Below are positions 52,298-59,641 of a DNA stretch of 64,000 bases, piece by piece. The stretch comes from Lachnospiraceae bacterium (GTDB lineage: Bacteria; Bacillota; Clostridia; Lachnospirales; Lachnospiraceae), in contig JAMPFQ010000002.1 of the NCBI GenBank assembly GCA_023664345.1, forward strand, positions 62,001-126,000, in the 5' to 3' direction. The position numbers and the translations under genes were made by a program. The first letter of the stretch is position 1, and each line of letters starts with the position of its first letter. The notes below the pieces were generated by a model. It worked only from the letters and a program-made list of their open reading frames with translations, did not search any database and was not told where the DNA came from.

Positions 52298-53622
52298 TTT
52301 CTCTCCCCCCGGTGCAGAACCTGCGGTATGCTCATGATCAGCCTGAACACGAACACACCGTTATCGTTTTTAAAATCGTATTCTCCCTCGTATTTTTCCG
52401 CCGTCTTGATAATGCTGGAGACGCCGATGCCGCCGGTAAATTCCGCTTTCGGCTGTCCGTTCCTGATCTCGGTTTCCATCCTGCAGGTATTGCTGCAGGA
52501 GATGATCAGCTTGTTTTTCTTTCTTTTCAGCATCAGATGGATGAAACATTCCCGGCCTTCCAGTTTCTGCACTTCCATGCAGGCATAGATGGCATTTTCA
52601 TAGGCGTTTGCCAGGATGGTCACCAGATCGATATTGGGGATCGCCAGATCCTTGCCCGGCTCCACGTCCAGCGTGACCTTGATCCGCTCATTCCCGGCCT
52701 TCCTGGTATAGGCGGACAGGATATGGTTGACCGCAGTATTGGCGCATATCTTCTCCACAATACCCTGGTCCATTTCCTTATCGTACTCTTTCAGGTATTG
52801 CAACAGCTCTTCTTTCTGGCCCTGGCGCACATATTCCGCTATGACCGCGTTGTGGTGCCGTACATCATGGCGGATCCGTCGCCCTGATTCCACGGATTCC
52901 TCCAGGATCTCCAGCTGGCGCTGCAGCAGCCTGTGGTTCATCTGTATCAGCTGGTTTTCTTTCTCGTATTCTTTCTCCTTGCCCACATGGAGATAGAACC
53001 GGAACATCAGAAGCTGCAGGGTGCCTGTCAGGATAAAGTTGATGATCACCTGATAGATCCGGTACGGAGTAGCGTCCCTGAGGTTGGGGTTCAGGATAAA
53101 TCCGATCCCCAGCAATATACTGATGATCATAAAGGCGACACTGAACTTATCCACCTCTTTCTCCACATAAGTGCTAAAAGCCCGGATGGTATTTTTCAGC
53201 CTTTTGTCTATCAGGAATGTCATCAGCAGAATCAATATGATACGGGTGATGATATCCGCCCACACATTCCGGTTGAAAAAGATGATCGCCGTCTCCAGTC
53301 CGCCGATCAGGAATACCGCCATCAGGTAAAAGGTCAGCGCCAGTTTATAAATGGACAGATAGATGGAATCGCTGCTCATGAAAATGGCAAAGACCGCAAA
53401 ACACATATACATGGCAAAAGCCACGATCCTCACGCAGCTTTCCCAGTCCACCACATACCAGATACATGCTATGGAAATGACCACCACACTGAAACATCCA
53501 TAGCAGATAACCGCCTTTTTCCCCTCAAACCGTGATTCGCTCATGCGGGAAAATAACAATATGACCCCCGCCAGGCTTATCGCAAAACGAATCAACGCTA
53601 CCCATACCGAACCGCCTAACAT
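52288..53622 (-). CDS. AgrC-like sensor histidine kinase (GHKL ATPase)
   Basis: A 444-residue protein. Six to seven membrane spans (about 1-215) are followed by a coiled helix, the H-box RRIRHDVRHHNAV (phosphorylated His near 247) and a GHKL ATPase with AYENAIYAC (N-box) and GGIGVSSI (G-box). This is the architecture of peptide-sensing AgrC/ComD kinases. No obvious AgrD-like pheromone gene is adjacent. AAAGGGG lies before the ATG. The next gene on the minus strand is the LytTR regulator. Confidence 0.9.
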   Translation of the reverse strand: MLGGSVWVALIRFAISLAGVILLFSRMSESRFEGKKAVICYGCFSVVVISIACIWYVVDWESCVRIVAFAMYMCFAVFAIFMSSDSIYLSIYKLALTFYLMAVFLIGGLETAIIFFNRNVWADIITRIILILLMTFLIDKRLKNTIRAFSTYVEKEVDKFSVAFMIISILLGIGFILNPNLRDATPYRIYQVIINFILTGTLQLLMFRFYLHVGKEKEYEKENQLIQMNHRLLQRQLEILEESVESGRRIRHDVRHHNAVIAEYVRQGQKEELLQYLKEYDKEMDQGIVEKICANTAVNHILSAYTRKAGNERIKVTLDVEPGKDLAIPNIDLVTILANAYENAIYACMEVQKLEGRECFIHLMLKRKKNKLIISCSNTCRMETEIRNGQPKAEFTGGIGVSSIIKTAEKYEGEYDFKNDNGVFVFRLIMSIPQVLHRGERKCI

Positions 53623-53647
53623 GCTTTCCCCTTTCTACTGTAATATA

Positions 53648-55648
53648 TCAGACCTTAAAAGATGCCACTGTCTGGTTCAAAAGCCCGCTCAACCGGAACA
53701 GTTCTTCCATCTGTTTCATGACCGCCCCTGAATTTTCACTGGAACTCTCCGCAGATCCGCTCATATTCCGCATCAGTTCCGCGATCTCCCCCACAAGACC
53801 CGTGACGGCGGCAATGGACTCATTGATCCTCGCCATGCTGGCGCTCATTTCCCGGGAGGAAGCCCCCAGTTCACCGGAAATACCGCTGTAAAACGCCGCG
53901 TCATTCTGGTACATCCGGGCCAGTTCTATCATGCCCTGGTAATCCTCCATCACCTTGCCGGTCATGAACTCCAGCAGCCCTGCGGAACTCTTGGACAGGA
54001 ATGCCACATTGTCCACCACTCCCTCCGTCACCTGACGGATCTTGTCCACCGCCTGCCTGGAATTGTCCGCCAGGCTCCTGATCTCCTCCGCCACAACGGC
54101 AAAGCCCATGCCTGCCTCGCCTGCCCTGGCAGCCTCAATGGATGCGTTCAATGCCAGCAGGTTTGTCTGGGAACTGATATTGAGGATCTCCTCCGTAAGG
54201 GCATTGATCTCCCCCACCTTCTTACTGTCTTCGATAGCCTGTTCCAGCTCTCCCTTCGTCCTCCGGTAAAGGGAAGTGACCTCCTGGGCAGACTTCCTGG
54301 ACTCTTCATAGCGCTTTCCGGCCCTGTCCATGATGCTGCCGGACTGTTCCACCGCCTGTCCTGCTTTCCTTGCCACATTTTCAATGGCATCTCTCAGTTC
54401 CTGCCCGTTATCTTTTATATTTTCCGCCAGTTCCCGCGCTTTCACGGTCTGGTTCATCACCAGGCTGGCAGAATCGGTAATGCCAGAAATATCCTGATTC
54501 AATACTGTCATCTTATCGGATGTCCCCTCGGCGATGGAGGCAATGCTTTCCGCCTCCTGCTTGGTATTCAGGATGATCTCCCTGATCTGCTGCTTTACCT
54601 CCACGGTGGCCTTGCTGATCTGTTCCGTCTCGTTCCTGTACTCTTTGGGAATGGGCTTTGCCGCAACGGCGTTTTCGGAAAAATCTCCGGACGCAAACTG
54701 CTTCAGCATTTGTACCGGCGCCAGCATCTTTCCGATCAGTCCTGTCATAAACACCGCCACAAATACAATGATCACAAGGGCGACCGCCAGCGCGATCAGA
54801 ATCATAGTCCCAAGGGAAGCCGTCACATTTGCAGCCGGTACCACTACTCCCAGCTTCCAGCCGCAGCCCGCTATCTCCGTTGACGCGAAATAGCAGGAAC
54901 TGCCGTCATAATCATCCAGCCTGCCCACACTGTCACGGGTTCCGTCCAGCAGTTTCCATAATTCCGGCTGCGTATCCGCCACTAAGACCGTGGCATCTTT
55001 CGTAGGTTCAAAATCTTTATTTTTATGTGCGATATACTGTCCGCTGCTGTCCACAAGGAAACCATATACCCCGTCCCCATAATTGATGCTGTCTGTCAGA
55101 TCCGTCACGGTCTCCAGCGTCACATCCAGTCCGATAACGCCCACCGGCACACCGTCCATATACACTGGCGTGGCGATGGTGGTGCACATCTTTCCCGTCA
55201 GGGCATCGCTGTACGGATCCGTTACGATGGAGGAACCCGCCTCCAACGCCTGCTGATACCATCCGCGCTCTACCGGGTCATAACCCGCAGGCATCTCTAT
55301 CTCCCTGTTGGACCAGAGGAACCTGCTGTCGCTTGTCCCACAGTACAGATTTAAAAGTTCCCCCCTGCCCTCCGCGTGGGTATCCACTACTGTCTGGAGG
55401 AAATCCGTGTCCGTCCTGCCCCCGGCTATGATGCTCTCCACGGCTCCATGGGCAAGCATTTTCTCCTGTTCGATCCATGTGTTGATCTCTTCCGCGTATT
55501 TATCCGCGTTCAGCTGCAGAGCCCTGGTCTGATCCTGGATCGTCTGCTTTCCCGCCACTGCCAGCAGTCCTGCAGTCGTCAGCAGAATACTCGCCACAAC
55601 AATGGCGATCATACTGACGGTCAGTCTTCCTTTGATTGTCCTTAACAT
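53648..55648 (-). CDS. Methyl-accepting chemotaxis protein with dCache sensor
   Basis: A 666-residue receptor: membrane span 1 (about 9-30), extracytoplasmic double-Cache domain (about 35-275) with [19 protein letters not shown] and [10 protein letters not shown], span 2 (about 278-303), a HAMP-like linker, and a long coiled-coil signalling domain with the hairpin tip [19 protein letters not shown]. dCache domains typically bind amino acids or other small ligands. No C-terminal CheR pentapeptide. The ATG at 55648 follows an AGAGGT site. It is next to the AgrC-like kinase gene but has its own spacing (25 nt). Other che genes are not in the window. Confidence 0.92.
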   Translation of the reverse strand: MLRTIKGRLTVSMIAIVVASILLTTAGLLAVAGKQTIQDQTRALQLNADKYAEEINTWIEQEKMLAHGAVESIIAGGRTDTDFLQTVVDTHAEGRGELLNLYCGTSDSRFLWSNREIEMPAGYDPVERGWYQQALEAGSSIVTDPYSDALTGKMCTTIATPVYMDGVPVGVIGLDVTLETVTDLTDSINYGDGVYGFLVDSSGQYIAHKNKDFEPTKDATVLVADTQPELWKLLDGTRDSVGRLDDYDGSSCYFASTEIAGCGWKLGVVVPAANVTASLGTMILIALAVALVIIVFVAVFMTGLIGKMLAPVQMLKQFASGDFSENAVAAKPIPKEYRNETEQISKATVEVKQQIREIILNTKQEAESIASIAEGTSDKMTVLNQDISGITDSASLVMNQTVKARELAENIKDNGQELRDAIENVARKAGQAVEQSGSIMDRAGKRYEESRKSAQEVTSLYRRTKGELEQAIEDSKKVGEINALTEEILNISSQTNLLALNASIEAARAGEAGMGFAVVAEEIRSLADNSRQAVDKIRQVTEGVVDNVAFLSKSSAGLLEFMTGKVMEDYQGMIELARMYQNDAAFYSGISGELGASSREMSASMARINESIAAVTGLVGEIAELMRNMSGSAESSSENSGAVMKQMEELFRLSGLLNQTVASFKV

Positions 55649-55696
55649 AATGCCTGTACCTCTTTCCTTCTGGTTTTGTTCCATTCAAGTTATTAC

Positions 55697-55905
55697 TGCA
55701 AGTCTCAGGCAGAGACCCGAAAAATCAGGGATTTTTCGGGTTCGATTCGCTCGTCAAATCCCCGAAACAGCATCTGCTCGTGCCAGCACGGCATCTGCTT
55801 TTTCGGGTTCGATTCGCTCGTCAAATCCCCGAAACAGCATCTGCTCGTGCCAGCACGGCATCTGCTTTTTCGGGCACTTGACTCTGCCCTTTGCGGATAT
55901 TATAC
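55697..55905 (+). repeat. Dispersed structured repeat, family 1, copy D, with internal tandem duplication
   Basis: Outer arms AGGCAGAG (55707-55714) and CTCTGCCC (55882-55889). The 67-bp unit starting TTCGATTCGCTCG (55741) is exactly repeated at 55808, which doubles the second hairpin. It lies between the chemoreceptor start and the isomerase end. Nothing else is supported in the 400-nt gap apart from the terminator at 55990. Confidence 0.9.
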
Positions 55906-55989
55906 CAGATAAACCTGCCGCATTTTTCACTTCCGGCACAGTTCGCACTTTTTTCGACATACTTTGACAGGTACCATGCAAAAAGGACC

Positions 55990-56021
55990 AAGGGCAGGAA
56001 CCGGTAAACAGCCCCTGCCCT
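55990..56021 (-). terminator. Terminator of the isomerase gene
   Basis: AAGGGCAGG and CCTGCCCTT arms; on the minus strand the hairpin is followed by TGGTCCTTTTTGC. It is 40 nt beyond the isomerase stop. Confidence 0.65.
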
Positions 56022-56060
56022 TTCGCAATCCGTCCATATATGGGAAACGGAAGACCAATG

Positions 56061-56897
56061 TCAGACCTCCGCATATTTCTGCAAAATAAACTCCTTTACC
56101 TGCTGATTATTTTCCGGCCTGGTATCCTCCAGGGTGGCGTGGATATAGGGCTTCCGCTCTTTCATGAACTTCAGCACCTGGGTATAATCCATCTCGCCCA
56201 GACCGCAGCCAACGGAATTCAGCTTTCCGTCGCCGACCACGAAGTCCTTCAGGTGAACCATCGCCACATCGGGGCCGAGCAGTTCGATGGCCTCCGCAAA
56301 GATAGCCTCCCTGTCCTGATAATTGGAGATATCCAGCAGATTCACCGGATCAAAGATGATCTGCAGATTGGGGGAATCGATCTCATCCAGCACCCGTCTC
56401 GCCCTCTGGGGCGTGGAAACAATATGACGGTATACCGGCTCGATGGCAAATACCACGCCCATCTGCTCCGCGTATTTTACCACCGGGCGGACATTGTTGA
56501 TGAACAGCTGCAATGCCTCCTCCGTATGGCATTCCGGGGTAAAGGTGTAGGTCTCATTGGGAGCCCCGGTCTCCGTTCCCACCACGCCGCAGCCCAGCCA
56601 TGAGGCAAAACGGATATGAGTCATATAGCGATGGACCGTCTTCGCCAGCTGCTCTTTATTGGGATTCGCCAGATTCAGATAGCAGCCCAATACCGCGATG
56701 TCCACCTGATTCTCCGCGAATACATTCTTGACATACATGGCAAGCCCCGGGGTCATGGCCTCGTCGGTGGTGGGGAATTCATCGATCACCTTGGCCAGCG
56801 CCAGATGTCCGCATTCAAATCCCAGATTATGTACATCCGCGATACGCTCCGCAAAGGGAAGCTTTGTTGTGTCGTGTAACCTGATTCCTAACTGCAT
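56061..56897 (-). CDS. Sugar phosphate isomerase/epimerase (xylose isomerase-like TIM barrel)
   Basis: A 278-residue AP_endonuc_2-type barrel with metal ligands implied at FAIEPVYRH (Glu), IIFDPVNLLD (Asp), VHLKDFVVGDG (His, Asp) and ATLEDTRPEN (Glu). These enzymes isomerise or epimerise sugars and inositols in the cytoplasm. GGAGGAAAG before the ATG. It lies downstream of the GH28 gene on the same strand (126-nt gap), so handling of a pectin-derived sugar is plausible but not shown. Confidence 0.87.
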   Translation of the reverse strand: MQLGIRLHDTTKLPFAERIADVHNLGFECGHLALAKVIDEFPTTDEAMTPGLAMYVKNVFAENQVDIAVLGCYLNLANPNKEQLAKTVHRYMTHIRFASWLGCGVVGTETGAPNETYTFTPECHTEEALQLFINNVRPVVKYAEQMGVVFAIEPVYRHIVSTPQRARRVLDEIDSPNLQIIFDPVNLLDISNYQDREAIFAEAIELLGPDVAMVHLKDFVVGDGKLNSVGCGLGEMDYTQVLKFMKERKPYIHATLEDTRPENNQQVKEFILQKYAEV

Positions 56898-57023
56898 ACT
56901 TCTTTCCTCCGTTCGATGATTGATAAATCAAGTGTAACATATTTTCCGTGAATGCAAAACAGATTCCTGCAGATTTGTTGCACATGGGTCAGACAGGTGT
57001 GCTTGCATTCCTCCCGGCCCGGA

Positions 57024-58580
57024 TCACTTTTCCTCCAGTTCCTCCACCCCGATCAGTTCATACGCCTCTCCGGTCTGCCCCTGGATCTTCACATTCTCCA
57101 GCGTCAGCTTTTTCACATTTCTGGCAAACAGACCCCTCTTTGTGCTCTCAGGCACTGTCTCTGACATGGCAGGCACGCCTGCTTTCGGATCCTCCGCATA
57201 GCTGACGGAGATATTCCGCATGACGATCTCCTCGATCTTCTGCTCGGGAAGCCCGTCAAAAAAAGCCGCCGCCACATGACAGTTGACGCACTCCATGTTC
57301 TCGAACACCATCTTTTTAATAGAGGGCGTCCTGTCATCCACAGGGTATACATCCCTGGACTGCACATAGGGCGTATGTCCGTCGGGATCGCAGAAATAAA
57401 AGGAATTTACCACCAGCGGCGTCATCACATGATCCAGATCCAGATTGCGGAACGTGATGCCGTCCAGAATGGCGTCCTTTCCCCTGCCGCGCCTGGTCTT
57501 GATGCGCAGTCCCCTGTCCGTGCGCCGGAAAATACAGTCTTCCACGGTCAGGTTGATGATTCCTCCCGCCATCTCGCTGCCCAGCGTCACCGCGCCGTGG
57601 CCATCCTCCATCAGACACTGGCGGATCCTGATATTCTCAGAGGGCGTCTTGTATTTTCTCCCCATATAGATCTTGCCGCTCTTTACCGCGATACAATCGT
57701 CGCCCACGGAAAAATGCACGCCCAGGATGTCCACATTTTTGCAGGACTCGGGATCGCATCCGTCGGTGTTGGGCGAGTCCGCTGGATTGGACACAAACAG
57801 GTCGATAAACTTCACATCCTCGCTGAAATAAGGGTGGAGCGTCCAGGAGGGCGAATTACATACTTTCACCCCTGCCATGGTTATCTGCCTGCAATGATTC
57901 ACAAAGAACAGGCGGGGTCGGAAGCTTTCCTTATATTTCATGGGCATTTTCCACCAGTTCTCTTTGGACGCGTTTCCGTTGATGGTTCCCCGTCCGTAGA
58001 TCACCACATCCTCCACATTGATGCCGCAGATAATGCCTGTGTACATATTCAGGGGATTTCCTTCCCAGCTTCCCAGATTATAGCCGTCCGTTTCGTCATA
58101 ACTATCGATCCATCCGGGGAAAACGGGGAATCTTTCCATCTCGGTAAACGCCTTTAATTCTGCCCCCTCTGCCAGTTCAATACGGGTGTGGCTCTTTAAG
58201 AACAGGGATGTGATGCGATATGTCCCTGCCGGGATCAGCACCCGGCCATGCTCGGGACAGGCAAGAATCGCCGCCTGGATGTGATGGGTGTCGTCATGCT
58301 CTCCGTCACCCTTTGCGCCAAAGCGCTTTACATCCAGCGTCACAAATTCATAGTCCGTTTTAATGGACAGGCTGCCCGCTTTCTCCGCACCGTCCCAGAC
58401 TTCCACGCTGTATTCCGTATCGGGCTTTAAATCGTACAGGGACACAATGGTTTTCTCCGTGGTCAGCGCTTCCTCCCCATTCACCACTATGCGGTAAGGC
58501 TTCTTTGTCTCATAACGGCTCCCATCCCTGATCTCTATCACAGCGCTCCTGGCTGTGTTCATAACATGAATAATTTCCAT
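57024..58580 (-). CDS. Family 28 glycoside hydrolase (polygalacturonase), cytoplasmic
   Basis: A 518-residue protein. An N-terminal fibronectin III-like segment (about 1-85, LKPDTEYSVEVWDG) precedes a beta-helix GH28 domain. All catalytic motifs are present: NTDGCDPES, VGDDCIAVKSGK (paired Asp), DGHGAVTLGSE (His) and RIKTRRGRG. It hydrolyses galacturonan, probably exo-acting as in many intracellular members. No signal peptide is seen. The ATG at 58580 follows AGGAG; a shared leader motif lies just before it. Its upstream partner gene at 58635 is of unknown function. Confidence 0.93.
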   Translation of the reverse strand: MEIIHVMNTARSAVIEIRDGSRYETKKPYRIVVNGEEALTTEKTIVSLYDLKPDTEYSVEVWDGAEKAGSLSIKTDYEFVTLDVKRFGAKGDGEHDDTHHIQAAILACPEHGRVLIPAGTYRITSLFLKSHTRIELAEGAELKAFTEMERFPVFPGWIDSYDETDGYNLGSWEGNPLNMYTGIICGINVEDVVIYGRGTINGNASKENWWKMPMKYKESFRPRLFFVNHCRQITMAGVKVCNSPSWTLHPYFSEDVKFIDLFVSNPADSPNTDGCDPESCKNVDILGVHFSVGDDCIAVKSGKIYMGRKYKTPSENIRIRQCLMEDGHGAVTLGSEMAGGIINLTVEDCIFRRTDRGLRIKTRRGRGKDAILDGITFRNLDLDHVMTPLVVNSFYFCDPDGHTPYVQSRDVYPVDDRTPSIKKMVFENMECVNCHVAAAFFDGLPEQKIEEIVMRNISVSYAEDPKAGVPAMSETVPESTKRGLFARNVKKLTLENVKIQGQTGEAYELIGVEELEEK

Positions 58581-58596
58581 ACTTTTTCTCCTATTC

Positions 58597-58628
58597 AATC
58601 GCCGCCTCGGCAATTTATTCCGGTCTCT
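58597..58628 (-). promoter_or_regulatory. Shared leader motif upstream of GH28
   Basis: Minus strand: AGAGACCGGAATAAATTGCCG, a GAG loop, then GCGGCGATT, ending next to the AGGAG site. It is the closest match to the copy at 45313-45345. Both the sequence and its position before the ribosome site are kept. Confidence 0.55.
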
Positions 58629-58634
58629 CCACAG

Positions 58635-59165
58635 TTACATGTAAGCTTCATACTTCTCAGCCAGCAGCACATAAGTCTCTCCTGCATGGGCAATGGCGCT
58701 GCGGATCAGCTTCTCCGCCTCCGCTTCGTCTGCGCTGCCGTCGGTGAATCTGCCATCTTTGTAATATCTGGAAATGACCTCTTTTACCGCCGCCTTAAAA
58801 AGATCCGCCAATTCTATGTAATACTCGTAAAGCTGGGGCGTTACATTGTCGATAGTGTGGATCAGTGCGTCCAGATAGCGGGCGGTTTCCTCCATGGATG
58901 CCGCTTCTTTCTGCTTCGCATCCAGCGCCTCCATCTGCTTTAACAGGTCGGGATAGTTCTCTTTCTTGTTGTACTCCGTCTCATAATAAGCATAGACCGG
59001 ATAGATCCACCTTGCGGCCTCAAAACAGTCCTCATCCACGCTGACCGTGTCAAACAGGCCTTCCGCAGTCCTGGGCAATCGCTTTATCTGCTCCGCCGCC
59101 GACACCACCGCGTCTTTGTCCCCCTTTTCCATACTCTGCAGCGCAGCTGCCAATCGTTCTTTCAT
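58635..59165 (-). CDS. Helical protein of unknown function upstream of GH28
   Basis: A 176-residue predicted all-helical soluble protein: KERLAAALQSMEKGDKDAVV, a conserved-looking RWIYPVYAYYETEYNKKENY, and LYEYYIELADLFKAAVKEV. No catalytic motif or membrane span. The second ATG of GGAGGTATGGAGATG is chosen on spacing. It lies 54 nt before GH28 and is probably in the same transcript; a role in carbohydrate handling is only suggested by position. Confidence 0.65.
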   Translation of the reverse strand: MKERLAAALQSMEKGDKDAVVSAAEQIKRLPRTAEGLFDTVSVDEDCFEAARWIYPVYAYYETEYNKKENYPDLLKQMEALDAKQKEAASMEETARYLDALIHTIDNVTPQLYEYYIELADLFKAAVKEVISRYYKDGRFTDGSADEAEAEKLIRSAIAHAGETYVLLAEKYEAYM

Positions 59166-59231
59166 CTCCATACCTCCTGCTATTTTTTTCAATGCACCCT
59201 TTCTATCACACAACTGTGGAGCTTATTTCTA

Positions 59232-59284
59232 TTCCCGCGAGCAATGAACCAAGTCAACGTAGTTGACTTTATGCCGATGCTCGC
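59232..59284 (+). repeat. Dispersed structured repeat, family 4, copy 2
   Basis: Outer arms GCGAGCA (59237-59243) and TGCTCGC (59278-59284) enclose the hairpin AAGTCAAC/GTTGACTT (59251-59269). The left half matches 37266-37320 on the other strand with paired substitutions. It abuts a broken nuclease gene. Confidence 0.7.
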
Positions 59285-59490
59285 ATGGACATTTGGCGAA
59301 TGCCCTCCAACGCCTGTATATACTGTCTGTCTTTGATCTGCCGCATGGCAGACCGCGCCGACCTGTCATATTTCAGTTCCACTACAAGGGCAGGCTTGCC
59401 CGAGGATGGCAATGGCAGGAAAGCCACATCCGCAAAACCCCGTCCTGCCCTGCAACTGCGGATTTTCCCTGCTTTTACAGTATAGCACAA
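59269..59490 (-). pseudogene. C-terminal fragment of a PD-(D/E)xK nuclease-type protein
   Basis: About 70 residues reading RGFADVAFLPLP, then PALVVELKYDRSARSAMRQI (the E-x-K of the nuclease motif) and KDRQYIQALEG. This is the tail of the long AAA-ATPase/PD-(D/E)xK proteins common in gut Firmicutes; the first several hundred residues are missing. The right end runs into a small unrelated frame, and the left end into a family 4 repeat. It is a remnant, not a functional gene. Confidence 0.65.
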
Positions 59491-59615
59491 ACCGAATCAG
59501 AAGTCACTCCCCAACAGCATATCCTCCCAGCCAGCAGCACGAACGCGCAGACCGCCCCTACCATCAGGATCCAAGCCGTCTTTCTGCTCTTTGCACTATC
59601 TCTTTTCCCCATCAT
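59475..59615 (-). CDS. 46-residue membrane peptide, probable chimera with BlaR1 sequence
   Basis: It reads MMGKRDSAKSRKTAWILMVG, then AVCAFVLLAG and a Cys-containing tail. The first part matches the BlaR1 segment SAKSRKTIWILMAF and the second matches its CVFVLLAGN span, as if two BlaR1 regions were joined. GGAGGGGAGAGG lies before the double ATG, 27 nt after the blaR1 stop, so it may be translated as a third gene of the operon. The tail overlaps the nuclease fragment. A functional small peptide or a recombination scar are both possible. Confidence 0.45.
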   Translation of the reverse strand: MMGKRDSAKSRKTAWILMVGAVCAFVLLAGRICCWGVTSDSVCAIL

Positions 59616-59641
59616 TTGTCCTCTCCCCTCCAGCAAAATAC

